DNA of 64,000 bases from Pedococcus badiiscoriae. Lineage in GTDB: Bacteria; Actinomycetota; Actinomycetes; Actinomycetales; Dermatophilaceae. The notes below the pieces were generated by a model. It was not told the origin of the DNA, ran no database searches, and was given only the letters and a program-made list of their open reading frames with translations. Where the stretch lies: NCBI RefSeq assembly GCF_013408925.1, contig NZ_JACCAB010000001.1, forward strand, positions 372,001 to 436,000. Direction: 5' to 3'. The position numbers were made by a program, and so were the translations under genes. Of the stretch, positions 25,951 through 34,175 are shown in pieces (the first letter of the stretch is position 1; each line of letters begins with the position of its first letter).

Positions 25951-27093
25951 ATGGACGGCGCCCGCAGGAGCACCCCCCGCCCCGACGTCGAGAACCTCGC
26001 GGATCTCGACGCCGTGCTCTCCTCGGGCCGTCCCCTCAGGGGCCTGCGCCTGCAGGACCTCGACCTCACGGCCTACGAGGACCGCCTGCTCGCCCGCACC
26101 GACGTCGAGGGCCTCGTCGTCCTCGGCGGGCGCCTCTCTCCCGCCCTCGGTGCCCACCTGGGCGCGCACCACGCGCTGGTCTTCCCCACCGACCCCCACG
26201 CGCCCGTCGACCCCTACCGCGCCACGCTCTACACCGCCGACGAGCTCTACGCCGGGCTCGACCGGGACGGTTACGAGGCGACACCGGATTTCCTTGCGTA
26301 CCAGTGGATGAAGTCCGGGGTGGCCCACCGTGACACCTTCGCCACGCTGCTGAGGGCGATCCACGACGACTCCATCACCGACGCCCTCGACGAGTTCGTG
26401 GCCCACCGCCCCGTCGTCGGGGTGATGGGAGGCCACGACCTGGCCCGGGGCACCACGGCGTATGCCGCGGCGGCGGGCCTGGGACGGTCCCTGGCCGCAG
26501 GAGGTCTGGTCGTCGCGACCGGTGGAGGCCCCGGCGCGATGGAGGCCGCCAACCTCGGAGCCCTGGCCCGCGACGAGTCCTCCGTCGCCGTCGCCCTCGA
26601 GGAGCTCGCGGGGGTGCCGTCGTTCCGGCCCTCGATCGACGCCTGGGTGGGCTCGGCCCTGACGGTGCGCGCGCAGCTTCCGCGCGCGAGCACCTCCGGC
26701 AGCCTCGGGATCCCCACCTGGTTCTACGGTCACGAGCCGCCGAACGTCTTCTGTGACGGCATCGGCAAGTACTTCTCCAACGCCATCCGCGAGGACGGGC
26801 TGCTGGCCCGCGCCACGGCGGGGCTGGTGGTGCTCGAAGGCGTCGCCGGCACCGTGCAGGAGATCTTCCAGGCGGTCACTCCCCTCTTCTACGCCCAGCC
26901 CGACACCCCGTGCCCGCCACTGGTCCTCGTCGGGCAGGAGTACTGGTCGGAGACGGTGCCGGTCTGGGCCGCCGTGCGCGCCCTGGGCCAGGAGCGCGGG
27001 ATGGGTGCGGTGACGCACCTGGTCGAGACCGCGCAGGAGGCCGCCGAGATCGTGCTCGGCCTGGCATCCGAGAGGGCCAGGCAGCCCCGATGA
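25951..27093 (+). CDS. LOG-family Rossmann-fold nucleotide-binding protein
   Basis: A 380-residue protein. The C-terminal half has the LOG/PpnN-like fold: VVGVMGGHDLARG, GGLVVATGGGPGAMEAANLG and GLVVLEGVAGTVQEIFQ. The last replaces the usual PGGxGTxxE catalytic motif with EGVAGTVQE, retaining the Gly-Thr and Glu. The N-terminal 150 residues are extra relative to minimal LOG proteins. Related enzymes are nucleotide 5'-monophosphate nucleosidases. It is the first gene of a three-gene coupled operon. Confidence 0.8.
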   Translation: MDGARRSTPRPDVENLADLDAVLSSGRPLRGLRLQDLDLTAYEDRLLARTDVEGLVVLGGRLSPALGAHLGAHHALVFPTDPHAPVDPYRATLYTADELYAGLDRDGYEATPDFLAYQWMKSGVAHRDTFATLLRAIHDDSITDALDEFVAHRPVVGVMGGHDLARGTTAYAAAAGLGRSLAAGGLVVATGGGPGAMEAANLGALARDESSVAVALEELAGVPSFRPSIDAWVGSALTVRAQLPRASTSGSLGIPTWFYGHEPPNVFCDGIGKYFSNAIREDGLLARATAGLVVLEGVAGTVQEIFQAVTPLFYAQPDTPCPPLVLVGQEYWSETVPVWAAVRALGQERGMGAVTHLVETAQEAAEIVLGLASERARQPR

Positions 27094-27608
27094 AGCTCGC
27101 GGACCTGGCCAGCCTCGAGCTCACATACGCGCCGCGCGGCCTCACCCTCGACGGCCCCCTTCCCGCTGGCTACCAGCACCTCGAGGTCGAGCGGCGGCTG
27201 GGAGCCGGCGACGCGGCATACCGGCGGGCCTGTGAGGCGGTGATGACCTTCGGGGCCCAACGCGGAGTCGGTCTGCGCCCCCAGACCACGGCACCGCGGG
27301 CCGCCGTGGGCGTGGAGATCCTGAGCCGCCTCGTGCTCCTGGGTGTGCCGTGCAGGGTCGTCTGGACCGTCGAGGGCACGGAGCGCACCGGGTTCGGCTA
27401 CGGCACGCTCGAAGGTCACGTCGAGAGCGGCGAGGAGGGCTTCCTCGTGGAGCGCCGTGGCACCCAGGTGTATGCCGTGGTGCGCGCCTACTCGCGACCC
27501 GGGGGCCGGCTGATGCGGCTCGTCGGCCCGGTGGGCCGGTGGCTGCAGCACATCGCGGCGCTCGGGTACCTGAACGCCCTCAAACGCGCAGCGCGGGAGG
27601 ATGGCTGA
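27090..27608 (+). CDS. DUF1990 family protein
   Basis: A 172-residue protein with the DUF1990 pattern: LTYAPRGLTLDGPLPAGYQ, then RACEAVMTFGAQRGVG, FGYGTLEGHVESGEE and AYSRPGGRLMRLVGPVGR. The fold is related to START/SRPBCC-type ligand-binding proteins; no activity is established. Its ATG overlaps the TGA of the LOG gene (ATGA), and its stop is directly followed by the next ATG. Confidence 0.85.
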   Translation: MKLADLASLELTYAPRGLTLDGPLPAGYQHLEVERRLGAGDAAYRRACEAVMTFGAQRGVGLRPQTTAPRAAVGVEILSRLVLLGVPCRVVWTVEGTERTGFGYGTLEGHVESGEEGFLVERRGTQVYAVVRAYSRPGGRLMRLVGPVGRWLQHIAALGYLNALKRAAREDG

Positions 27609-27998
27609 ATGCCGCAGCGCCTCAGCCTCGTCACCCTGCTCGTCCGCGACTACGACGAGGCGATCGCGTGGTTCCTCGACCTGGCCGGGTTCGAGCTCGT
27701 GGAGGACACCGACCGCGGCGACGGCACCCGATGGGTCGTGGTCCGTCCCGGCGGCTCCGACGGCACGAACATCCTGCTGGCCCGTGCCAGCACGCCCGAG
27801 CAGGAGGCCCGCGTCGGCGACCCCGGCGGCGGCCGGGTGATGCACTTCCTCGCCACCGACGACTTCGCCGCCGACCACGCGCGGATGGTCGAGGCGGGAG
27901 TCCGCTTCCGCGCGGAGCCGCGTCACGAGACATACGGCGACGTCGTCGTTTTCGAGGACCTCTACGGCAACGCCTGGGACCTCATCCAGCCCCGCTGA
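27609..27998 (+). CDS. VOC (glyoxalase/bleomycin resistance) family protein
   Basis: A 129-residue single VOC module. The N-terminal SLVTLLVRDYDEAIAWFLDLAGFELVE and the C-terminal YGDVVVFEDLYGNAWDLIQP are typical of the family, with likely metal ligands at its beginning and end. The substrate is unknown. It starts on the base after the DUF1990 stop and closes the operon. Downstream begins the low-GC module at 28.0 kb. Confidence 0.88.
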   Translation: MPQRLSLVTLLVRDYDEAIAWFLDLAGFELVEDTDRGDGTRWVVVRPGGSDGTNILLARASTPEQEARVGDPGGGRVMHFLATDDFAADHARMVEAGVRFRAEPRHETYGDVVVFEDLYGNAWDLIQPR

Positions 27999-28069
27999 GG
28001 GGTCGTGTCAAGGAGCCGAGCGAGCTGCCGGTCGTGACGCGGGTCTTGCATGAAGCCGTAGGCTGGTTT

Positions 28070-28099
28070 CATAAATCTTGCGATAGCGATAGAATTATG
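28070..28099 (+). promoter_or_regulatory. 30-bp palindromic operator and -10 box of the HTH-NTase module
   Basis: The half-sites CATAAATCT and AGAATTATG with matching inner CG and TA steps give 22 matching positions out of 30 on inversion. The palindrome contains TAGAAT (28090-28095), which is 7 nt before the ATG at 28103. A bound repressor would block the polymerase directly. The region is much AT-richer than the flanking genes. Confidence 0.65.
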
Positions 28100-28102
28100 A
28101 GC

Positions 28103-28909
28103 ATGTCAAAGTTGTCCGTACCCGAAGCTGCTTCACGGCTGGGAGTCTCGCCTGCGCGAGTCCGGCAGCGGATCGCCGATGGGTCTCTGGTGGCCGAGAA
28201 GGTGGGCGGCCGCTGGCTCGTGGACCTATCCGTGGTGCAGAGCAAGCCGCGCAGGGGCCGTCCGGCCAAGAGCAGTGTGGTGTGGGACGCGATCCGCCTA
28301 GCCGATGTGGCGCTCTGGGAAGGAGGCCCGTTGGAGCAATTCTTCCCCCAAGCTCTGAGCCAGGCGTTTTCCTCAGGCCCCGAGGGCTTCAGTGGCCAGG
28401 AACGTCACGGGCCAGATCTGATCCTTCCCAATGGCGCCCATCTCGAAATCAAATCCAGCCGCTCCTCCCGCAAACGCGCCCTTCAACGACTCTTGGACGC
28501 AGCTGAGGCAGCACAAGCACCATCGAGCGCTGAAGACTGCTTCGACGCCTTACTGGAATTCATGTCGCACCGAGCCGAACGCCACATCTACCGCGTGTCG
28601 GAGCCAGATTTTCAGCCATTGAGCGAGGATCCGCGACTCATCCCATCCGGCGTCTCACACCCAAAGTCAGGGTTGCAGGACCCAAGGATCGTCGAGGGTT
28701 ATGTCGCGGCCGGCGATCTTGAAGGGCTCCTCCAAGACCACTGGCTGGACCCCGTTGGCGTGGACCAGAAGCCCAACGTGGTGCTGCATGTAGCTCCGGG
28801 GCGACCCAGTGACGTTTCGCCATTGATGCTTGCCGCCGACCTAGCGGAGGACGGGGGGCCTCGGGAGATTCGGCGCGCTCACGAGCTCCTCGCAGAAGCG
28901 CTGACATGA
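28103..28909 (+). CDS. Excisionase-type HTH protein with PD-(D/E)xK-like motif (antitoxin-like)
   Basis: A 268-residue protein. Residues 2-46 form an excisionase/MerR-like HTH (LSVPEAASRLGVSPARVRQR, then WLVDLSVV). A linker KPRRGRPAK follows. The central part contains GPDLILPNGAHLEIKSS, with D105, E115 and K117 spaced as in PD-(D/E)xK nucleases. The C-terminal part is not recognised. Its TGA overlaps the ATG of the AbiEii-like gene. A DNA-binding antitoxin that represses its own promoter is the simplest reading. Whether the nuclease signature is real is open. Codon use is visibly less GC-biased than in neighbouring genes. An ATG 6 nt upstream is an alternative start. Confidence 0.7.
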   Translation: MSKLSVPEAASRLGVSPARVRQRIADGSLVAEKVGGRWLVDLSVVQSKPRRGRPAKSSVVWDAIRLADVALWEGGPLEQFFPQALSQAFSSGPEGFSGQERHGPDLILPNGAHLEIKSSRSSRKRALQRLLDAAEAAQAPSSAEDCFDALLEFMSHRAERHIYRVSEPDFQPLSEDPRLIPSGVSHPKSGLQDPRIVEGYVAAGDLEGLLQDHWLDPVGVDQKPNVVLHVAPGRPSDVSPLMLAADLAEDGGPREIRRAHELLAEALT

Positions 28910-29621
28910 GCGTCATGCCTGCAATGGCCGAGGCCCAAGAAGCGGCGTGGCATGCGCTCCTAGAACTGCATGAACGACACCCGGATGGCTGGACACTGGT
29001 TGGCGGACAGTTGGTACACCTCCAGTGCGCTGAACGCGGATATGACCCTCAGCGCCCGACCGACGACGGCGACGCAGTGGTGGATGCACGCGTCCCAGAG
29101 GTTCTAGGTGCTGTCACCGCGGCCCTGACCGAAATGGGCATGGAGCCCGAACCGAGTGCCGACGGAGTGCAACATCGCTGGCGGCGCGGGGCTGCGGTCA
29201 TTGACGTTCTCATCCCTGAAGGCACCGGCGACCGAACGGCGAACAAGCACTCAGCGAGCGGGTTCCCGACCGTAGCGGCCCCTGGCGGGACGCAAGCCCT
29301 CCATCGCTCCGAAGTCGTCGCCGTCCAGATCGGCACCCGCACGGGCCGAATCAGGCGTCCTAGCCTCATCGGGTCAATGGTGATGAAGGCGGCGGCGCGC
29401 CTCGAAACATCCGGCCCTGCCCGCGACAGGCATTGCTATGACTTCGCCGTCCTCACAGCGATGCTTGGCGCCGCCGATCTTCGTGCTGCAGAACTCAACA
29501 AGAAGGATCGCCAAAGGTTGCTCAAGATGGTCGAGAAGACCGACAGACGCCAGGTGCTGTTGACGCTGCCCGCGGCGCTGCCACCCAGCTTGACCGCTTG
29601 GAACGCTTCCTCAAGGCGTAG
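28906..29621 (+). CDS. AbiEii/MenT-like nucleotidyltransferase toxin, 3' end apparently frameshifted
   Basis: A DNA polymerase beta-type nucleotidyltransferase-like protein. WTLVGGQLVHLQ (Gly33-Gly34) followed by RPTDDGDAVVDAR (Asp54, Asp56, Asp60) gives the GG...DxD pattern of AbiEii/MenT toxins, which modify tRNA or other targets with nucleotides. SLIGSMVMKAAAR and RDRHCYDFAVL follow, as in the family. The direct frame runs on to 29835 as an Arg/Pro-rich tail antisense to purU. One frame away, LDRLERFLKA ends in TAG at 29619-29621, which looks like the proper C-terminus. An indel near 29575-29586 is therefore likely. It is coupled by ATGA to the HTH gene. Confidence 0.7.
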
Positions 29622-29674
29622 GACTGCCGACAACAGGACCCCAGCCCTTCATCCGGGTGGCCCGCCAGGCCTGG

Positions 29675-30559
29675 TCAGTCGAAGACGATGGTCCGCCGCC
29701 CGCGCAGCACGACCCGGTGCTCGGCGTGCCAGCGCAGCGCCCGGGCGAAGGCCATGGCCTCGAGCTCCTGGCCGACCGAGGCGAGCTCGGCCGGGCTCAT
29801 CCGGTGGTCGACCCGCCGGAAGTCCTGCTCGATGATCGGGCCCTCGTCGAGGTCGGCCGTGACGTAGTGCGCCGTCGCGCCGATCACCTTGACCCCGCGG
29901 TCGTGCGCCTGGGTGTAGGGCCGGGCGCCGCGGAAGCTGGGCAGCAGCGAGTGGTGGATGTTGATGATCCGACCCGGGAAGTCGGCGCACAGCTCCCCCG
30001 ACAGGATCTGCATGTAGCGCGCCAGCGCCACGGTGTCGGCGCGGTAGTGCTCCACGAGCCGCCGCAGCTCCGCCTCCGCCTCCGGCTTGGTGTCAGGGGT
30101 GACCGGGACGTGGTGGAAAGGGATGCCGTGCCACTGCGCGAGCGCCCGGAAGTCCTCGTGGTTGGAGACGATGGCCGGCACCTCGACCGCCAGTGACCCA
30201 CTCTCGACCCGGAACAGCAGGTCGTTCAGGCAGTGGCCCTGCTGGCTCACCATGACCAGCACCCGACGCCGCTGGGAGAGGTCGTGCGCGGCATACGCCA
30301 TGGCGAACTCCGTTGCCACGCCAGCCATCGCGGCATCCACGGCGGCCACGGGCACCGCGGGACCTTCGCGCACGACGTGCATCCGCAGGTGGAACTCCCC
30401 TGACGTGACATCGGCGAACTGCTGGCTGTCGAGGATCGTCATCGACAGGTCGAGCATCACTCCGGAGACGGCGTGCACGATGCCGCGCCGGTCGGCGCAC
30501 GAGACGGTCAGCACGAACTCCCGGCCGGGTTCGCGGGGCGCAGCAGAATCGTCGCTCAC
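29675..30559 (-). CDS. purU: Formyltetrahydrofolate deformylase
   Basis: Hydrolyses 10-formyl-THF to formate and THF, balancing the one-carbon pool. The 294-residue protein has an N-terminal ACT domain (about residues 14-95, LTVSCADRRGIVHAVSGVM) and a C-terminal formyltransferase-type catalytic domain. The latter has FHHVPVTPDTK, IINIHHSLLPSFRGARPY with the catalytic His, and GATAHYVTADLDEGPII. A TAGGCT box ends 6 nt before the GTG at 30559. Its 3' end faces the AbiEii-like gene, only 53 bp away. Confidence 0.96.
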   Translation of the reverse strand: MSDDSAAPREPGREFVLTVSCADRRGIVHAVSGVMLDLSMTILDSQQFADVTSGEFHLRMHVVREGPAVPVAAVDAAMAGVATEFAMAYAAHDLSQRRRVLVMVSQQGHCLNDLLFRVESGSLAVEVPAIVSNHEDFRALAQWHGIPFHHVPVTPDTKPEAEAELRRLVEHYRADTVALARYMQILSGELCADFPGRIINIHHSLLPSFRGARPYTQAHDRGVKVIGATAHYVTADLDEGPIIEQDFRRVDHRMSPAELASVGQELEAMAFARALRWHAEHRVVLRGRRTIVFD

Positions 30560-30565
30560 GACCTC

Positions 30566-30571
30566 AGCCTA
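30566..30571 (-). promoter_or_regulatory. -10 box of leaderless purU
   Basis: TAGGCT on the minus strand lies 6 nt before the GTG at 30559. Confidence 0.5.
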
Positions 30572-30588
30572 GGGGTGGGGCACCGGCG

Positions 30589-31773
30589 CTACGGTCGGGT
30601 GACCATCACGATGCCCAGGCACATCTCGTCGGTGGTGCCCTCGCCCCACACGACATAGCGCTCCGGCCGGCCCGCGAAGAACGGCAGCTTGTCGCGCAGG
30701 CTCTGGTCGTGGGTGCACGACACGGTGAGGGTGTCGCCGATCTTCACCCGCACGGGCGGGTCGACGGGGCGGCTGCCCTGGTTGTCGAAGTCCCAGACCG
30801 GGATGTCGAGGACGGTGCGCTCGGTGGGCCTGCCCTTGTTGACGACGATCGAGATCTTGGTGCCGAGCAGGTGCATGTGCCCGGCCACGGCCCGGAACGT
30901 CGATCCCTGGGTCACCGTCCGGGTGCACGACTGGGTCGGACCGGCGGGGTTGCCCGGGCACAGCAGGTGCAGCGCGTCGCCGGTGCCGCCCGCGATCCCG
31001 AAGCGCTGCTGCACGTCGGCCATCGCTGCCGCTCGGTTGCACAGTGGACCGGTCTTGCCCGGTCGGCACGGCAGCTCGACGGGCGCCGGGAGCAGCACGG
31101 TCTGCAGGACCTGACGGGAGCCGTCGTCAGCGGCCACCCGCAGCTTTGCTGCGCTCTGGTCGGGCGCCCGTCCGGCGAGCAGGTTGTAGTGGACCTGCAT
31201 GACGATGCGCGATCCGGCGGCGAGCGGCATACCCAGGTCGGGGGCAAGGACCCGCTCGCCACCGCCGGGCGCCCACGCGCCCAGCCACGGCGCGCTGTTG
31301 AGGCCCGCGCCCTGGCTCTGCACCCCGGTGCCGCCGAAGCAGGTCCAGCCCTGACCGCTCTGGCGACGGTCCAGCTCCTGCGCCGTGGCGACCTCGTCCG
31401 GCGGGACCCGGAAGAGGATGACGTGGTGGACGATGCGGGGGTTGCCCGGCAGCACGTTGATGCCGGTCACGACGGAGTCGGCGGTGAGCCCGGGGTCGAG
31501 CAGGAAGCAGCGGTAGTCGTCCGTCCCCGGGGCGGCCGGCGCCTTGGGGGTGTATGCCGCCGGCATCCGGAGCGTGATGAAGCGCTCGCCCTTGCGCAGC
31601 GGGGCTTCGGGCGGCGCGGCCTGGGTCGCGTGCTGGTGAGCCGACGACGTCGACGGCGCGGCCGGAGCTGACGAGCTCACCGGCGCCCCGGCCGGCGTGG
31701 GGTTCGTGGCGGCGCACCCCGTCAGCAGCAGGAGGACAGCCCCTGCCGTCAGGACGGGCGCACGCAGGATCAC
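30589..31773 (-). CDS. Lipoprotein resembling copper type II (PHM-like) monooxygenase
   Basis: A 394-residue secreted lipoprotein: signal peptide with lipobox LLTGC (Cys20), a Pro/Ser/Ala-rich linker to about residue 55, then a domain resembling the ascorbate-dependent copper monooxygenases. The six expected copper ligands can be placed in order: His116-His117 (VHHVILF), His195 (VHYN), His299 and His301 (GHMHLLG) and Met384 (DEMCLG). Pairs of Cys that could form disulfides are also present. The animal enzymes hydroxylate peptidylglycine or dopamine; the bacterial substrate is unknown. GTG start with TATGCT 6 nt upstream. Confidence 0.75.
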   Translation of the reverse strand: MILRAPVLTAGAVLLLLTGCAATNPTPAGAPVSSSAPAAPSTSSAHQHATQAAPPEAPLRKGERFITLRMPAAYTPKAPAAPGTDDYRCFLLDPGLTADSVVTGINVLPGNPRIVHHVILFRVPPDEVATAQELDRRQSGQGWTCFGGTGVQSQGAGLNSAPWLGAWAPGGGERVLAPDLGMPLAAGSRIVMQVHYNLLAGRAPDQSAAKLRVAADDGSRQVLQTVLLPAPVELPCRPGKTGPLCNRAAAMADVQQRFGIAGGTGDALHLLCPGNPAGPTQSCTRTVTQGSTFRAVAGHMHLLGTKISIVVNKGRPTERTVLDIPVWDFDNQGSRPVDPPVRVKIGDTLTVSCTHDQSLRDKLPFFAGRPERYVVWGEGTTDEMCLGIVMVTRP

Positions 31774-31779
31774 CGCTCG

Positions 31780-31785
31780 AGCATA
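31780..31785 (-). promoter_or_regulatory. -10 box of the copper monooxygenase-like gene
   Basis: TATGCT on the minus strand, 6 nt before the GTG at 31773. Confidence 0.5.
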
Positions 31786-31860
31786 GGCAGATCGCGGGTC
31801 GGGCGCGGCGGAAAACGGGTCACGGGCTGCGCAGGCTGGTCGCCCGCGGCACGGACTCGG

Positions 31861-33123
31861 TCAGGCGGTGGAGGCGGCGAGCTGGCCGCAGGCGCCGTCG
31901 ATGTCCTGGCCGCGGGTGTCGCGGATCGTCGTCGGGATGCCGTGGGCACGCAGCCGCTCGACGAACTGCTGCTCCACGCCGGGGCGTGAGGCGGTCCACT
32001 TGGAGCCAGGCGTGGGGTTGAGCGGGATCGGGTTGACGTGCACCCACCCGCGGCCCCGGGCGTTGAGCTTGGTCCCGAGCAGGTCCGCCCGCCAGGCGTG
32101 GTCGTTGATGTCCTTGATGAGCGCGTACTCGATGCTCACGCGCCGCCCGGTCACCGCGTAGTAGCGGTGGGCGGCATCGAGGGCCTCGTCGACGCTCCAC
32201 CGGGTGTTGATCGGCACCAGCTCGTTGCGCAGCTCGTCGTCCGGGGCGTGCAGCGAGAGGGCCAGCGTGACCGGGATCCCTTCGGCCGCGAGCTTGTCGA
32301 TCGCCGGGACGAGCCCCACCGTCGACATCGTGATGCCGCGCGCGGACATCCCCAGGCCATCCGGTGCGGGGTCGGTGAGCCGCCGGATCGCGCCGATCGC
32401 GGCCTTGTAGTTGGCCAGCGCCTCCCCCATGCCCATGAAGACGACGTTGGAGATGCGGGTGGGCCCGGTGGCCTCGGCCGGGCGGTCCTCGCCGTCCTCG
32501 GTCCCGTCCTCGTCCCCGAGCTCGGCGACGTGCTCGCCGGGCTGGGCGGCGTGCTGGGCGCGCCCGGCGTCGCCGGCAAGGCCCTTGGCGAGCTCACCGC
32601 TGCGCAGCAGGCGCGCGCCATGGACGACCTGCTCGACGATCTCTGCCGCGCTCATGTTGCGGGTCAGCCCAGCCTGTCCGGTCGCACAGAAGGGGCAGTT
32701 CATGCCACAGCCGGCCTGGCTCGAGATGCAGATGGTGACGCGCTTGGGGTAGCGCATCAGCACGGACTCGACGATGGCGCCGTCGTGCAGCTTCCATGCG
32801 TTCTTGATCGTCATGCCGTCGTCGGCGGTGCGCTGCACCAGGGGGGTGAGCAGGGTCGGGAGCAGGTCGGCCACGAGGTCGTCTCGGATCGCCTTCGGGA
32901 GGTCGGTCATCTCCTCGGGTGAGGCGACCAACCGCTCGAAGTAGTGCGTCGACAGCTGCTTCGCCCGGAAGCCCTTGTGCCCCAACGCCTCGACGGCCTC
33001 CTTGCGCTCCGCGGGAGACAGGTCGGCCAGGTGCCGCGGCGGCTTGCCCCGGCGTGGGGCGGAGAAGGTGAGCTGGCCGGGTTGCGGGCGCCCGGTGGTG
33101 GGCTCGGGGAGGTCCGTGGTCAT
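31861..33123 (-). CDS. rlmN: 23S rRNA/tRNA A2503/A37 C2-methyltransferase (radical SAM)
   Basis: Radical-SAM methyltransferase modifying A2503 of 23S rRNA and A37 of some tRNAs. The 420-residue protein has the CxxxCxxC cluster in [16 protein letters not shown], the [11 protein letters not shown] motif, and the second catalytic Cys in [16 protein letters not shown]. Between [12 protein letters not shown] and [12 protein letters not shown] there is an acidic insert of about 45 residues ([19 protein letters not shown]) not usual in the family, which explains the length above about 370. It lies directly after cdsA in the same direction. Confidence 0.96.
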   Translation of the reverse strand: MTTDLPEPTTGRPQPGQLTFSAPRRGKPPRHLADLSPAERKEAVEALGHKGFRAKQLSTHYFERLVASPEEMTDLPKAIRDDLVADLLPTLLTPLVQRTADDGMTIKNAWKLHDGAIVESVLMRYPKRVTICISSQAGCGMNCPFCATGQAGLTRNMSAAEIVEQVVHGARLLRSGELAKGLAGDAGRAQHAAQPGEHVAELGDEDGTEDGEDRPAEATGPTRISNVVFMGMGEALANYKAAIGAIRRLTDPAPDGLGMSARGITMSTVGLVPAIDKLAAEGIPVTLALSLHAPDDELRNELVPINTRWSVDEALDAAHRYYAVTGRRVSIEYALIKDINDHAWRADLLGTKLNARGRGWVHVNPIPLNPTPGSKWTASRPGVEQQFVERLRAHGIPTTIRDTRGQDIDGACGQLAASTA

Positions 33124-33163
33124 GGTGCCCCCAGTCTCTCAGGTGCCGGGGCGGACCGCGGGG

Positions 33164-34138
33164 TCAGCCCGGCGGGACCACCCAGGCCAGCACCGCCCAC
33201 GCCACCGGGGCGACCACCACGAGGGAGTCGAGGCGGTCCATGACCCCGCCGTGCCCGGGCAGGATCGTGCTCATGTCCTTGATCCCGAGGTCGCGCTTGA
33301 TGGTCGACTCGGTCAGGTCTCCCACCGTCGCGGCGACGGCGGCGCAGGCGCCGAGCACGGCCCCGCCCCACCACGGGCCGTGCAGCAGCAGGACCACCGC
33401 GGCGGCGCCTCCGACCACACAGGTGAGGACCGACCCTGCGAAGCCCTCCCAGGACTTCTTGGGGCTGACCGACGGTGCCATCGGGTGCCTGCCCAGCAGC
33501 ACGCCGAACGCATAGCCGCCCACGTCGGACAGGACCGTGACGAGGATGAACACGATGATCCGCCGCGCGCCGTCGTCTCGCGCGGCCAGCATCAGGGCGG
33601 CGAAGCCGGCGAGGAAGGACGGGTAGACCGCGACGAAGAAGCCGCCCGCGATGTCCCGGACAGCGTCGAGCACCCCGTCCGCCACCCGCCAGAGCAGGAT
33701 GCCCACGCAGGTCAGGCCGACGGTCACCACGAGCGCCTCGCCACCGCCGACGTATGCGGAGACGAGCATGCTCACGCTGCCGACGAGGCTGGGGACCAGG
33801 GGCACGTGGATCGAGACCTGCGCCAGCGCCCGGCGCAGCTCCCAGACGCCGACCCCGGCGGCCACGATGACGATCCCGAGCATCAGCTCCTTGCGCAGCA
33901 GCAGGGAGCCGATGATGAGGATGCCCAGACCGACCCCCACCCCGATCGCGGCCGGCAGGTTGCGACCGGCCCTCGAGGACCGGGCCGCCGTCGACCCCGG
34001 GGCGGCTGCCGCCGCCCGCGAGCGGGGCGCGGCCGCCCGCGACGACCGGGGCGCGGCTGCCCGCGACGACCGGGGCGCGGCCGACTGCGCGGAGGCGCGT
34101 GCCTCGCGTCGATCGCGTCGGGACTGGGGCGTGTCCAT
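33164..34138 (-). CDS. cdsA: Phosphatidate cytidylyltransferase
   Basis: Makes CDP-diacylglycerol for phospholipid synthesis at the inner membrane. The 324-residue protein has about eight TM helices and the family signature near the C-terminus, LTESTIKRDLGIKDMSTILP followed by GHGGVMDRLDS. The N-terminal 65 residues are a low-complexity, basic Ser/Arg/Ala region (repeats of SSRAAAPR) encoded by a 24-bp tandem repeat, probably cytoplasmic. It follows frr by 37 nt in the conserved pyrH-frr-cdsA-rlmN order. Confidence 0.95.
   Translation of the reverse strand: MDTPQSRRDRREARASAQSAAPRSSRAAAPRSSRAAAPRSRAAAAAPGSTAARSSRAGRNLPAAIGVGVGLGILIIGSLLLRKELMLGIVIVAAGVGVWELRRALAQVSIHVPLVPSLVGSVSMLVSAYVGGGEALVVTVGLTCVGILLWRVADGVLDAVRDIAGGFFVAVYPSFLAGFAALMLAARDDGARRIIVFILVTVLSDVGGYAFGVLLGRHPMAPSVSPKKSWEGFAGSVLTCVVGGAAAVVLLLHGPWWGGAVLGACAAVAATVGDLTESTIKRDLGIKDMSTILPGHGGVMDRLDSLVVVAPVAWAVLAWVVPPG
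34027..34083. repeat. 24-bp in-frame tandem repeat inside cdsA
   Basis: Units at 34027-34050 and 34051-34074 differ at one base, and a partial third unit follows. Each encodes an SSRAAAPR-type octapeptide in the cytoplasmic N-terminal tail of CdsA, so copy number can change without a frameshift. Confidence 0.8.
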
Positions 34139-34175
34139 GAGGAGGGTGCTGTGCGTCAGAGCGGTCGGCGGGCGC

